From Kribbella pratensis (GTDB lineage: Bacteria > Actinomycetota > Actinomycetes > Propionibacteriales > Kribbellaceae), in assembly GCF_004366075.1 (NCBI RefSeq), contig NZ_SODU01000002.1:186001-250000 (forward strand): 64,000 bases of DNA. The letters are read 5' to 3'. Below the pieces are notes generated by a model that saw only the letters and a list, made by a program, of their open reading frames with translations, did not search any database and was not told the origin of the DNA. Position 1 is the first letter of the stretch, and the number at the start of each line of letters is the position of its first letter. Below, in pieces: positions 36,675 through 45,135 of this stretch. The translations under genes were made by a program, and so were the position numbers.

Positions 36675-37484
36675 TCAGAACTGGCCCAGGGCGAGGCCCC
36701 GGGAGAAGAAGCGTTGGGCGGCGAGGAAGAGGATGACCGTGGGCAGCGAGACGAGCAGGCCACCTGCCAGGACGGTCGGGAGCGAGGCCCCGCCGTACGT
36801 GCTCTGCAGGCCGGTGAGGGCCGGCATGATCGGCCGGACCGAGTCCGACTGGCTCAGGGTCAGGCCGAGCAGCAGGTCGTTCCAGACGAACGTCGCCTGC
36901 AGGATGAAGATCGCCGCCAGCGCCGACCCCGCCATCGGCAGGTAGATGCTGCGGAAGATCCGGAACAGCCCGCCGCCGTCGACCACCGCGGCCTCGAACA
37001 CGCTGCGCGCGATCCCGGTGAAGAAGTTCCGCATCACGAATGCCGAGAACGGCACGCTGATCGCGGTGTAGACGATGATCATCCCGATCCGGGTGTCGTA
37101 CAGCCCGGAGTTCGCGTACCCGGAGAACAACGGCATCAGGATCATCTGCAGCGGGAAGATCGTCCCGCCGAAGATGAACACGAACCACAGGAAGCCGCGC
37201 TTCAACCGCAGTACGACGATCGCGTACCCGGCCGCAGAGCCGATCAGCACCGCGACCACCGGCGCGATCACGCTGTACATCGTGGTCGCGACCAACGTGT
37301 CCCCGAGCGCCGCCTTGCTCCACGCGTCACCGAAGTTCGCGAACAACGAGAACCCCGCCGGCTTCCACACCGTCTTCGCGTCGTACCCGTCGACGGACTT
37401 GGACGCGTTCACGACCAGGAGATAGATCGGCGCGAGCCAGATCAGCCCGAGTACGACGAGGATTGCGGTCTTAACCCTGCTCAC
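36675..37484 (-). CDS. Sugar ABC transporter permease (MalG type)
   Basis: A 269-residue protein with six membrane helices and the inner-membrane EAA loop (RSVFEAAVVDGGGLFRIFRS). The GTG start overlaps the upstream permease gene by 14 bp. It ends FSRGLALGQF, usual for the family. It forms the channel with the next permease; the ATPase is not encoded here, so a shared MsiK-like ATPase is likely. Confidence 0.9.
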   Translation of the reverse strand: MSRVKTAILVVLGLIWLAPIYLLVVNASKSVDGYDAKTVWKPAGFSLFANFGDAWSKAALGDTLVATTMYSVIAPVVAVLIGSAAGYAIVVLRLKRGFLWFVFIFGGTIFPLQMILMPLFSGYANSGLYDTRIGMIIVYTAISVPFSAFVMRNFFTGIARSVFEAAVVDGGGLFRIFRSIYLPMAGSALAAIFILQATFVWNDLLLGLTLSQSDSVRPIMPALTGLQSTYGGASLPTVLAGGLLVSLPTVILFLAAQRFFSRGLALGQF

Positions 37485-38358
37485 GCGCGTCCCCCAACTG
37501 GTAACGGAGGTAGAGGATCGAGGCGGCGAAGGTGACCAGGCTCAGGAACAGCGCGATCGCCGCACCCTGTCCGTAGTCGTTCAGCACGAACGTCTCCTTG
37601 TACATGGACAGTGCCAGCGTCTCGGACGACGTACCCGGGCCGCCTTGCGTCATCACCCACACCACGTCGAACGTCTTCAGGCTGCCGACGATCGAGAGCC
37701 CGATGACCACGGTGGTGATCGGGCGGAGCTGCGGCCACAGGTGGTGGCGGAACAGGCTGAACCCCTCCGCGCCGTCCAGCCTCGCAGCCTCCAGCGGCTC
37801 AGCCGGGATCGACTGCAGTCCGACCACGAACAGCAGCGCGTTCACACCCGCTGCCTGCCAGGTGACCGCGACGATCATCATCAGCGTGTTGCCAGGACCT
37901 GCCTGCAGCCAGCCGGTGTGGGCACCCGGGAGCCCGAAGAACCCGAGTGCCTGACCAAGTGCGCCGTCCGGCTGCAGTACGAAGCCCCAGATGACTCCAA
38001 CGGCCACACCGGAGATCGCGTACGGCAGCAGGAACGGCAGCCGCAACCACGTGCCCCACTTGTGCCCGTAGGTCAGTACGGCGATCAGTAGGCCGAGCGC
38101 CACGGGCAGTGTCACCATGCCGACCACCCACAGCAGCGTGTTGACCAGTGCGCCGATCAGATCGGGGTCACTGAACATCGCCTTGTAGTTGGCCAGCCCG
38201 GACCACACCGGTGACGCCAGGCCGTCGTAGTCGGTGAAGCTGACGTACGTCGTCCACAGGAACGGCAGGTACAACAGGAGTGCTACGACCGCTACAGCTG
38301 GTAGGCCGAACAGGGGCGCCTTACGCGCCCCCGTCCGGTCAAGGGCCTGATTGCTCAC
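37471..38358 (-). CDS. Sugar ABC transporter permease (MalF type)
   Basis: A 295-residue protein with six helices. It has the EAA loop LEAARLDGAEGFSLFRHHLW and FLWTTYVSFTDYDGLASPVW, which is typical of CUT1 importers. The start overlaps the binding-protein stop (ATGA). Confidence 0.9.
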   Translation of the reverse strand: MSNQALDRTGARKAPLFGLPAVAVVALLLYLPFLWTTYVSFTDYDGLASPVWSGLANYKAMFSDPDLIGALVNTLLWVVGMVTLPVALGLLIAVLTYGHKWGTWLRLPFLLPYAISGVAVGVIWGFVLQPDGALGQALGFFGLPGAHTGWLQAGPGNTLMMIVAVTWQAAGVNALLFVVGLQSIPAEPLEAARLDGAEGFSLFRHHLWPQLRPITTVVIGLSIVGSLKTFDVVWVMTQGGPGTSSETLALSMYKETFVLNDYGQGAAIALFLSLVTFAASILYLRYQLGDAREQG

Positions 38359-39644
38359 TTCTGCTTGGCCCAGTACGCGTCCGCCTCGGCCTGGATCTTC
38401 TGCAGGCCCGGCATCGGGTCACCGGGCTTGGTCACGAACGCGCCGAACACCTCCAGCGCCTTGTTCGCAACCGGCACGGGCGTCGCCTCGAACCACCGGT
38501 TGATCAGCCGGTACCCGTCGCCGCCGACGTCCTTGTTCAGCTTCGACAGCGCCGGGTCCTTGACCTCGGCCTTCGGGTTGAACGACAGGTCGCCGCGGGA
38601 GTTCGCCCAGGCGGTCTGCGCCTGCGGCGTGACCCACCAGTCGGTCCACTTCTTCACCGTCGACGCGTGCTCGCCGGCCGCCGCCGAGCAGACCGGGCCG
38701 GTCTCGAAGATCATCGAGGTCTTGGGCAGGTCCGGGTTCACGTTCGGGATCACGAAGAAGTCGTAGTCGGTGCCGGCCTTCATCTTCAGCGTGTTCAGGT
38801 TGCCGCTGAACCAGGTACCGAAGTTGATCATCGCGACGTCGCCGTTCTTCAGCTGCGCCTGCGGCTCGGTCTTCGCGCCCGGGTCGCTGAAGTACCCGGC
38901 GTCGATCATCTTCTTCCACTCGTTCATCACCTCGACCACACCCGGGTCGGTGTACTTCGCCTTACCGGCGGCGAGCGCGTCGTACAGGTCCGGGTCCTTG
39001 CCGGCCAGCAGCGTCTCGAACCAGACGAACGAGAACAGGATGTTGGTCTGGTAGAACGGCTTCACACCGGCGGCCTTCACCTTGTCCGCCACCTGGGTCA
39101 GCTCGGCCCAGGTCGTCGGGGTCTGGGTGATGCCGGCCTTCTTGAAGACGGCCTTGTTGTAGTACATCACCCAGTAGCCGGCGTTCAGCGGGACGCAGTA
39201 CTGCTTGTCGCCGTACGTGAAGTACTGCTTGAGCTGCTCGGGGATGTTGCCATCAGCAACTGCCTTGGTCCACTGGTCGGTGGTCTCGGCAACGAGCTTC
39301 TGGTCCACCAGGTCCTGAAGTTCCTTGCCGGTGTGCCAGGTGAACAGGTCGGCCTTCTCCTTGGTCCGGAACGAGGAGCGGATGAACGCGGTGTACGTGT
39401 TCGAGTCGGAGTACCCGACCGGCTCCATGCCGACGCCGATGTCCTTCTTGCTGGCCGCCCCAACCTGGGTGAACGCGTCCTTCCAGCCGCCCTTGTCGTT
39501 GTAGAACTTCAGCGAGTCGACCGGCTTGTCCTCACCCTTGGCCGGCCCTGCGGTCCCGCCACCGCCGCCTCCACAGGCAGAGAGTGCGAGCGCGCCGGCG
39601 ATCACCAGGGCAGCCAGCGCCTTGCGGTTGGTGTTGCGTTGCAT
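38355..39644 (-). CDS. Sugar ABC transporter solute-binding lipoprotein
   Basis: A 429-residue extracellular binding protein. A lipoprotein signal ends at lipobox LSAC (Cys24), followed by a Gly-rich spacer, then a CUT1-type two-lobed domain (YCVPLNAGYWVMYYNKAVFK, ALAAGKAKYTDPGVVEVMNE). The ATG at 39644 has a GGAAGGA site. It delivers the ligand to the two permeases. The ligand is unknown; the operon suggests an oligosaccharide or uronide. Confidence 0.9.
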   Translation of the reverse strand: MQRNTNRKALAALVIAGALALSACGGGGGGTAGPAKGEDKPVDSLKFYNDKGGWKDAFTQVGAASKKDIGVGMEPVGYSDSNTYTAFIRSSFRTKEKADLFTWHTGKELQDLVDQKLVAETTDQWTKAVADGNIPEQLKQYFTYGDKQYCVPLNAGYWVMYYNKAVFKKAGITQTPTTWAELTQVADKVKAAGVKPFYQTNILFSFVWFETLLAGKDPDLYDALAAGKAKYTDPGVVEVMNEWKKMIDAGYFSDPGAKTEPQAQLKNGDVAMINFGTWFSGNLNTLKMKAGTDYDFFVIPNVNPDLPKTSMIFETGPVCSAAAGEHASTVKKWTDWWVTPQAQTAWANSRGDLSFNPKAEVKDPALSKLNKDVGGDGYRLINRWFEATPVPVANKALEVFGAFVTKPGDPMPGLQKIQAEADAYWAKQK

Positions 39645-39662
39645 GTGATGCGTCCTTCCAGC

Positions 39663-40370
39663 TCAGGGATGCTGAAGTCGTTCGTTGATGACGGCTAGGA
39701 CGCCGTCCAGGTGCTCGCGGGTGAGCAGTTCGGCCAGGTCCGCGTCGCCGGACCGTACGGCGTCGTAGATCGCGCGATGCTCGTCCAGGTCGGCCTGCCG
39801 GTCGCCGTGGATGTGCAGGATCTCCAGCTGCTCGCGGGCGTTCACGACCGTGACCGACTCGACCACCTCGGCCAGCGTCGCGTTCCCGGAGGCCTGTGCC
39901 AGTGAGCGGTGGAAGTCCATGTTCACTTCGGCCAGTTGCGCATGGTCGCCGGAAGCGATCAGGTCGGCCGCCGCATCGAGGTCCTTGGCCATCTGCTCCA
40001 GCGCAGCCTCCGCACGCGTCTGGGCCGCCAGTGCGGCAACAGGTGGCTCGATGAGGGCACGTGCCTGCAGGAGCTCCACCAACCGGTCCGGACTCGGTGC
40101 CAGCGCCAGGGGGTTGGCCAGGACCAGCCGGCCGACATTCGGACCGACGTACACACCAGAGCCGTGCCGGAGCTCGACAGCTCCGGTTGCCTCCAGTCGG
40201 CGCAGGGCCTCCCGCACAGTCGGTACGGCGACCTTGAACCTCTCCGCCAGTGACCGCACGGCCTCGAACTGATCACCCGGCGCCAGCTTGCGCTCCGCGA
40301 TCAGGGCGAGCATGGACGTCGCCAGGTCGTCCAGCAGACTCCGCCGTACGACGCCTCCCGTGGTGCTCAC
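39663..40370 (-). CDS. GntR-family regulator, FCD type, of the carbohydrate operon
   Basis: 235 residues from the GTG at 40370, which overlaps the preceding stop (GTGA). A winged HTH (about 10-75: LAPGDQFEAVRSLAERFKVA then VPTVREALRRLEATG) and an FCD domain (MDFHRSLAQASGNATLAE). Located inside the operon, so it is probably its regulator and autoregulated through the site at 41474-41502. Confidence 0.85.
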   Translation of the reverse strand: MSTTGGVVRRSLLDDLATSMLALIAERKLAPGDQFEAVRSLAERFKVAVPTVREALRRLEATGAVELRHGSGVYVGPNVGRLVLANPLALAPSPDRLVELLQARALIEPPVAALAAQTRAEAALEQMAKDLDAAADLIASGDHAQLAEVNMDFHRSLAQASGNATLAEVVESVTVVNAREQLEILHIHGDRQADLDEHRAIYDAVRSGDADLAELLTREHLDGVLAVINERLQHP

Positions 40371-41473
40371 TTGGCCGCTGCCAGCGTGACCGAGACGAAC
40401 CGCGGTCGGTAGATGCTCACGTCGCCGTACAGCTCGTCGCTGACCAGGCTGTTGACGTTGTAGCTCACCAGGAGGGAGGTGCCGCGCCGCAGGTCCGGGT
40501 GGTCGTGGGAGTTGTAGGTGATGATGTTCCCGCCCGTCTCGGGGGTCTGGTACAGCTCGACCGGCTTCACCCACGGACCGGTCGGCGAGCAGGAGAAGTA
40601 CCCGAGGACGCGCTTGCTGAACAGCTCGTTGGTGTCGTGCGTGACCAGCAGGTAGCCGTCGCTCCAGCGGGTCACACTGTGCTCGTTGGCGACGCCCTGG
40701 AGCACCCGGGCGGAGGCGGTCTCGTCACTGGACCAGCCCGAGCCGGTCCAGTACTCCCAGGGCTTCGCGGTCAGGTCGTCACCACGCACCCGGGCGACGT
40801 GCTGGTACTTCGCTGCGCCCAGGTCCTCGACGCCGTAGACGTACGTGTACCCGTGGTCGCGCAGCAGCCAGCCGGACCACTGCACGTTCGCACCCGACGA
40901 AATCGGAGTGAGGCTCTTCAGCTTGAACGTGGTGCTGTCGAACCGCGCCAGGTAGTTGCTGGCCCAGCGCCAGTCCCACTGACCTGTCCCGGTCTTCTCG
41001 AAGCGCAGCGCGACCACGTCGAGGTCACGGCCGGCATGGCTGGTCTGCGCTGCCCCGAACCAGTACCAGCCGTTGGACGGCGGCGGCACGAGTGCCGTCG
41101 GGTTGGTCGCCGTACCGCCCGTGACCGTCGTCAGCTTCGTGCCCTGCTGGATCACGAACGAGTTGTTGATGAACGGCGCAGTGGTCGGACGGGAGCCGTC
41201 CGGGTTCACCGGGCCGAGGAACGTGTCGGAGAAGACCCACGCCGTACGTCCACCGGGGAGCGGCACGGAGTAGGTGCTGTCCGCACCTGTCCAGCCTTTC
41301 CCGGTGTTGCTGTAGGCGTTGAGCAGCCCCTCGGGGGCGGCATGTGGAGTCGCCTGCGCGGTCCAGTTCGTCTGGACAGCACCGCAGGTGGACGACGGAC
41401 TCGCAGCGGCCTGGACAGCCAGGCCTGCGGCCGTGAGTGACAGCGCGACGAGAGCAACCAGTGGACGGGACAT
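40367..41473 (-). CDS. Secreted beta-propeller-like protein (DUF4185 type)
   Basis: A 368-residue protein. The signal peptide (1-24, ending AAAS) is followed by a beta-rich domain with repeated blade-like motifs: GRTAWVFSDTFLGPVNPDG, GWYWFGAAQTS, YTYVYGVEDLGAAKY, GYLLVTHDTNELFS, YNSHDHPDLRRG. These recall DUF4185/five-bladed propeller glycan-active proteins. First gene of the leftward operon. A secreted glycan-binding or -cleaving role upstream of the importer is inferred. Confidence 0.75.
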   Translation of the reverse strand: MSRPLVALVALSLTAAGLAVQAAASPSSTCGAVQTNWTAQATPHAAPEGLLNAYSNTGKGWTGADSTYSVPLPGGRTAWVFSDTFLGPVNPDGSRPTTAPFINNSFVIQQGTKLTTVTGGTATNPTALVPPPSNGWYWFGAAQTSHAGRDLDVVALRFEKTGTGQWDWRWASNYLARFDSTTFKLKSLTPISSGANVQWSGWLLRDHGYTYVYGVEDLGAAKYQHVARVRGDDLTAKPWEYWTGSGWSSDETASARVLQGVANEHSVTRWSDGYLLVTHDTNELFSKRVLGYFSCSPTGPWVKPVELYQTPETGGNIITYNSHDHPDLRRGTSLLVSYNVNSLVSDELYGDVSIYRPRFVSVTLAAAK

Positions 41474-41510
41474 GAAAATGATCAGATCACTTGGTCATTT
41501 TCGGTGTCAA
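41474..41510 (-). promoter_or_regulatory. Promoter and operator of the carbohydrate operon
   Basis: On the minus strand, TTGACA (41510-41505) is a perfect -35. TCTGAT (41486-41481) at an 18-bp spacing is a weak -10. GAAAATGA (41474-41481) and TCATTTTC (41495-41502) form a perfect 8-bp inverted repeat that covers the spacer and -10. The start codon begins at 41473, so transcription may begin at or next to the ATG. Confidence 0.55.
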
Positions 41511-41609
41511 CACCTCCACCAGTTCTTCTTTCGAAGGCAGAGGGGATCAGGGTCCGATCAGGGTGTGTACCGAGCGTGGTGTCACCCGGCGGATGGGAGG
41601 ATCGCCGGT

Positions 41610-41996
41610 ATGAAGAACTTGATCATCAGGTTGCTGGTCAACGCGATCGCGTTGGCGGCGGCGAGCTGGATCGTCTCCGGAATCACCCTGCAGGGCGCGA
41701 CCACCGGCAAGCGCGTGCTGACGCTGCTGATCGTGGCCGCGATCTTCGGTGTCGTGAACGCGATCGTGAAGCCCGTGGTGAAGGTGCTGTCCTTCCCGCT
41801 GCTGATCCTCACCCTGGGTCTGCTGACCTTCGTGATCAACGCGGCGATGCTGCTGCTGACGTCCTGGATCACCGGCAAGCTCGACGTCCAGTTCCACGTC
41901 GACGGCTTCTGGTCCGCGCTCTTCGGCGCCCTGATCATCAGCGTCGTCGGCATGATCCTCAACGCCGTCCTGCCGGAGAAGGCCGAAGTGCACTAG
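41610..41996 (+). CDS. Small membrane protein, phage-holin-4-2 / DUF360 family
   Basis: 128 residues with four hydrophobic helices (KNLIIRLLVNAIALAAASWI; VLTLLIVAAIFGVVNAIVKP; VKVLSFPLLILTLGLLTFVI; ALFGALIISVVGMILNAVLP). This pattern is the widespread YvlD/DUF360 family of unknown function, not a proven holin. The ATG at 41610 has a GGGAGG site. The stop overlaps the phosphatase start by one base (TAGTG). Confidence 0.82.
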   Translation: MKNLIIRLLVNAIALAAASWIVSGITLQGATTGKRVLTLLIVAAIFGVVNAIVKPVVKVLSFPLLILTLGLLTFVINAAMLLLTSWITGKLDVQFHVDGFWSALFGALIISVVGMILNAVLPEKAEVH

Positions 41997-42418
41997 TGCG
42001 CGTCGAGATCGTTTGCACCGGGAACATCTGCCGGTCGCCGATGGGCGAGGTGGTGCTGCGCGCCAAGCTCGCCGAGGCCGGTCTCGACGACGTCGAGGTG
42101 ACCAGCTCGGGCACCGGCGGCTGGCACGTCGGCGACCGGATGGACCCGCGCGCGGCGGCCGCCCTCCGGCGCCGCGGGTACGACGGCAGCGCGCATCGGG
42201 CCCGCCAGTTCGAGCGCGCCGGGGACCCGGATCTGATCCTCGCGATGGACTCGAGCCACCTCGACACGCTCACCCGGTACGGCGCCGCGGCGCAGTTGTT
42301 CGCCCGCGACGACGTACCCGATCCGTACTACGGCGAGGACAACGGCTTCGACGACGTCCTCGCCCAGATCGAGAAGGCGGCCGGCCAGTGGGTCGACCGC
42401 CTCCGCAACAAGTCCTAA
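41996..42418 (+). CDS. Low-molecular-weight protein tyrosine phosphatase
   Basis: A 140-residue protein. The P-loop CTGNICRSP (C-x5-R) lies at residues 7-15, with the general-acid Asp in VPDPYYGED. Somewhat shorter than typical (150-160) but complete in motifs. It dephosphorylates Tyr-P proteins, often in envelope polysaccharide control. The GTG start overlaps the membrane-protein stop, so the two are co-translated. Its stop overlaps the convergent pfp stop by 4 bp. Confidence 0.88.
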   Translation: MRVEIVCTGNICRSPMGEVVLRAKLAEAGLDDVEVTSSGTGGWHVGDRMDPRAAAALRRRGYDGSAHRARQFERAGDPDLILAMDSSHLDTLTRYGAAAQLFARDDVPDPYYGEDNGFDDVLAQIEKAAGQWVDRLRNKS

Positions 42419-43626
42419 GCCTGACCGATCTCCGACTTCAGGGTGACGAACCAGTCGGCGGTCGGGTCGAACTCCTTGCCGCCGGCGATCCGCGGGAACT
42501 CGATCGCGCGCAGTTCGTCGCCGCGCTCCTCGTCGTGGCCGACGACGCCGGACTCACCGCGCAGCGCCGCGTCGACCGCGTAGTCGGTGCACTCCTTGAT
42601 CAGCGCGAGGTCGCGGTCGTTGGCCGCGGCAGAGCGGCTGAAGTACCCGCTCTTCTGCACCATCGTCTTCTCCGCACCGATCCGCTCGGCGAACTGCTTC
42701 GCGAACCAGGCGCCCGGGTTGATGGTGTCCAGCTTGACGTGCCCGAACGGGTCCCGGCCGACCTCCTCGCCACGGGCCTCCATCTCCGCCACGATCGACG
42801 GTACGCCGGCACCCTCGGACAGGAAGATGTTGACGCAGTCCTCCTCGTCCATCACCTTCCGCAGCCGCTCCGCCTCGGCATCCAGGTCGATCGTTGCCTC
42901 CGGCACGTACACGGCGTGCACCGACCAACCGGCCTTCTCCAGGCCGATCCCCGGGTTCCACTCCTGCTCGTCGACCCACTGCTGGTACACCTGCGCCGTT
43001 GCCGCGGTCAACCAGCCGCAGTTCCGCCCCATCACCTCGTGGACGATCAGCATCCGCGGGTTCGAGGTGTGCTCGGCGATGATGTTGCGGGCGAACAGCG
43101 CGCCCTGCTCGGCGGCGGTCCACGCGCCCAGGCTCTGCCGGATCGGGATCACGTCGTTGTCGATGGTCTTCGGCAGGCCGACCACGGTCAGGTCGTAGTC
43201 GTGCTCGTGCAGGTACGCCGCGAGGTCGGCGGCCGTGGTGTTGGTGTCGTCACCGCCGATGGTGTGCAGTACGTCGACGCCGTCCGCGACGAGCCGCTCG
43301 GCCGCGACCTGGAGGGCGTTCTGCCCGTCCTGGATCAGGCCGCGCTTGACCAGGTCGGCGGTGTTGGTCAGCTTCACCCGGCTGTTGCCGATCGGGCTGC
43401 CGCCGAACTTGTGCAGCACGGACGCGTTCTCCCGCACCTCCGGCGTCACGGTCCGGAACCGGCCGCTGAGCAGGCCGTGGTACCCGTTCAGGTAGGCGAT
43501 GATCTCCACGTCGGGCGCCACCTCGGTGTAGCGCTCGATCAGCCCGCCGACGGCGGACGACAGGCAGGGCGCGAGCCCGCCGGCGGTGAGCAGGGCAACT
43601 CGGCGGACAGACTTGTCGGCAGCCAT
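42415..43626 (-). CDS. pfp: PPi-dependent 6-phosphofructokinase
   Basis: A 403-residue protein. GGDDTNT (124-130) and PKTIDND (152-158) mark the pyrophosphate-dependent type: the second Asp of GGDD replaces the Gly of ATP enzymes, and the Lys of PKT is PPi-specific. MGRNCGWLT and substrate-binding residues follow. It interconverts fructose-6-phosphate and fructose-1,6-bisphosphate using PPi and is reversible, serving glycolysis and gluconeogenesis. Monocistronic. Confidence 0.9.
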   Translation of the reverse strand: MAADKSVRRVALLTAGGLAPCLSSAVGGLIERYTEVAPDVEIIAYLNGYHGLLSGRFRTVTPEVRENASVLHKFGGSPIGNSRVKLTNTADLVKRGLIQDGQNALQVAAERLVADGVDVLHTIGGDDTNTTAADLAAYLHEHDYDLTVVGLPKTIDNDVIPIRQSLGAWTAAEQGALFARNIIAEHTSNPRMLIVHEVMGRNCGWLTAATAQVYQQWVDEQEWNPGIGLEKAGWSVHAVYVPEATIDLDAEAERLRKVMDEEDCVNIFLSEGAGVPSIVAEMEARGEEVGRDPFGHVKLDTINPGAWFAKQFAERIGAEKTMVQKSGYFSRSAAANDRDLALIKECTDYAVDAALRGESGVVGHDEERGDELRAIEFPRIAGGKEFDPTADWFVTLKSEIGQA

Positions 43627-43704
43627 GGTCCAGGTCCTTCCGGATACGTCGCTGAAATCGCCACCAGACTAGTGATGCAGACCACTCTCAGCGGTGGTTG
43701 GGGT

Positions 43705-44172
43705 TCAGTCTGCGGACAGCGGCACGCTGCGTGGCGGCACCGGCGTGGAGACCACGAACGAACTGGTCGTCTGCCCGTGCACCTGGAACCTGTCCAGCAC
43801 GCTTTCGAGCGCGGGGATCTCGGCTACCTGGACGCGGATCAGGAAACAGTCCTCGCCGGAGATCCGATGACACTCGACGACCTCCGGGGTGCGCTGGGCC
43901 AGCGCGACGATCTTCGGGATCTGCCCCGGCCCGGGCCGCAGCCGCACCCAGGCGGCGACCGGACGGCCGAGCGCGGCCGGATCGATGTCGACGCGGTACC
44001 CGCGGATCACGCCGGACTCCTCCAGGCGCGCGACCCGCTCGCGCACCGTCGGCGTCGAAACCCCCAGCCGGCGGGCAAGCTCCGTGGTCCGTAGCCGGGG
44101 GTCGGCTGTGAGCTCGTTCAGGATCCGAATATTGAGCTCATCCAGGATCTGACTTCTCGTTTCGGTAAGCAA
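43705..44172 (-). CDS. Lrp/AsnC-family transcriptional regulator
   Basis: A 155-residue protein with an N-terminal HTH (LDELNIRILNELTADPRLRT, then TELARRLGVSTPTVRERVAR) and an RAM effector domain (EVVECHRISGEDCFLIRV). The start is a TTG at 44172 with AGGAGG 6 bp away. It diverges from an EamA transporter, a layout typical of amino-acid-responsive exporter pairs. It could also act on the distant bkd genes. Confidence 0.87.
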   Translation of the reverse strand: MLTETRSQILDELNIRILNELTADPRLRTTELARRLGVSTPTVRERVARLEESGVIRGYRVDIDPAALGRPVAAWVRLRPGPGQIPKIVALAQRTPEVVECHRISGEDCFLIRVQVAEIPALESVLDRFQVHGQTTSSFVVSTPVPPRSVPLSAD

Positions 44173-44190
44173 GACCGCCTCCTAGGCTCC

Positions 44191-44205
44191 GATCCGTTAT
44201 GGATC
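44191..44205. promoter_or_regulatory. Short palindrome between Lrp and EamA genes
   Basis: GATCC-GTTAT-GGATC has 5-bp arms with a 5-bp AT-rich centre, the form of Lrp half-site pairs. It is located in the 57-bp divergent gap. Confidence 0.4.
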
Positions 44206-44229
44206 CTCGCACATCTCGTTCCTACTCTA

Positions 44230-45135
44230 GTGAGGGTGACAACCCTTACCGAAGCTCCGCCGCGCGCCGGTCGTCTCGCCGCGGGCGCCGCCGCCGTCAC
44301 GGTCGTCCTGTGGGCGTCGTCGTTCGTCGCCATCCGCCACGTCGGCACCGAGATCTCCGCCGGTGCCCTGTCGCTGGCCCGGCTCGGGCTCGGCAGCATC
44401 TTCCTCGGCGCCCTCTTGCTGAAGCGGCCACGGCCTTCCGTACGTCGTTGGCCGACGAAGCGCGACTGGCTGCCGCTGATCGCGTGCGGCGTGCTCTGGT
44501 TCGGCGTCTACAACCTGGCGCTCAACGAGGCCGAGCGGCGGCTCGACGCAGGTACGGCTGCCATGCTCGTGCACATCGCGCCGCTGCTGATCGCCGTACT
44601 CGCCGGAGTCGGTCTCGGTGAGGGCTTCCCGCGGCAGCTGGTGATCGGCGGCTTGGTCGCGTTCGCCGGCATCGTCGTGATCGGTACGTCGACCTCCAGT
44701 GGCCGCGCCGAGACGTGGGGCGTCGTGCTCTGCGTCGTCGCCGCGATCTCGTACGCCGTCGGCGTGGTCACCCAGAAGCCGCTCCTGAGCCGTCTCCCTG
44801 CTGCAGAGGTCACCTGGCTCGCCTGCACGATCGGAGCGGTCGTCTGCCTGCCGTTCGCGCCCACACTGGTCGAAGAGGTCCGCTCCGCCGACGCGGCGAC
44901 CATCTGGTGGATCGTCTACCTGGCAGCATTCCCGACTGCGCTCGGGTTCACCACGTGGGCCTTCGCGCTCCGGCGTACGAGTGCTGGACGGATGGGAGTC
45001 ACCGTGTATGCGGTGCCGGTGGTCGCGATCGTGCTGGGTTGGCTGCTGCTCGGTGAGACTCCGACGGTGCTGGCGTTGGCCGGTGGCGCGCTGTGCCTGG
45101 CCGGGGTCGCTATCTCGCGGAGAAGGACTTCATGA
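44230..45135 (+). CDS. EamA / DMT-superfamily exporter
   Basis: A 301-residue protein with ten membrane helices in two EamA repeats (VTVVLWASSFVAIRHVGTEI; YLAAFPTALGFTTWAFALRR). Likely controlled by the divergent Lrp protein. The stop overlaps the LLM gene start (ATGA), so the two are coupled. Confidence 0.87.
   Translation: MRVTTLTEAPPRAGRLAAGAAAVTVVLWASSFVAIRHVGTEISAGALSLARLGLGSIFLGALLLKRPRPSVRRWPTKRDWLPLIACGVLWFGVYNLALNEAERRLDAGTAAMLVHIAPLLIAVLAGVGLGEGFPRQLVIGGLVAFAGIVVIGTSTSSGRAETWGVVLCVVAAISYAVGVVTQKPLLSRLPAAEVTWLACTIGAVVCLPFAPTLVEEVRSADAATIWWIVYLAAFPTALGFTTWAFALRRTSAGRMGVTVYAVPVVAIVLGWLLLGETPTVLALAGGALCLAGVAISRRRTS

Noticed and set aside
41610..41996. Phage holin
   Set aside because: The family name is historical; no phage genes are present and the gene pairs with a cellular phosphatase.
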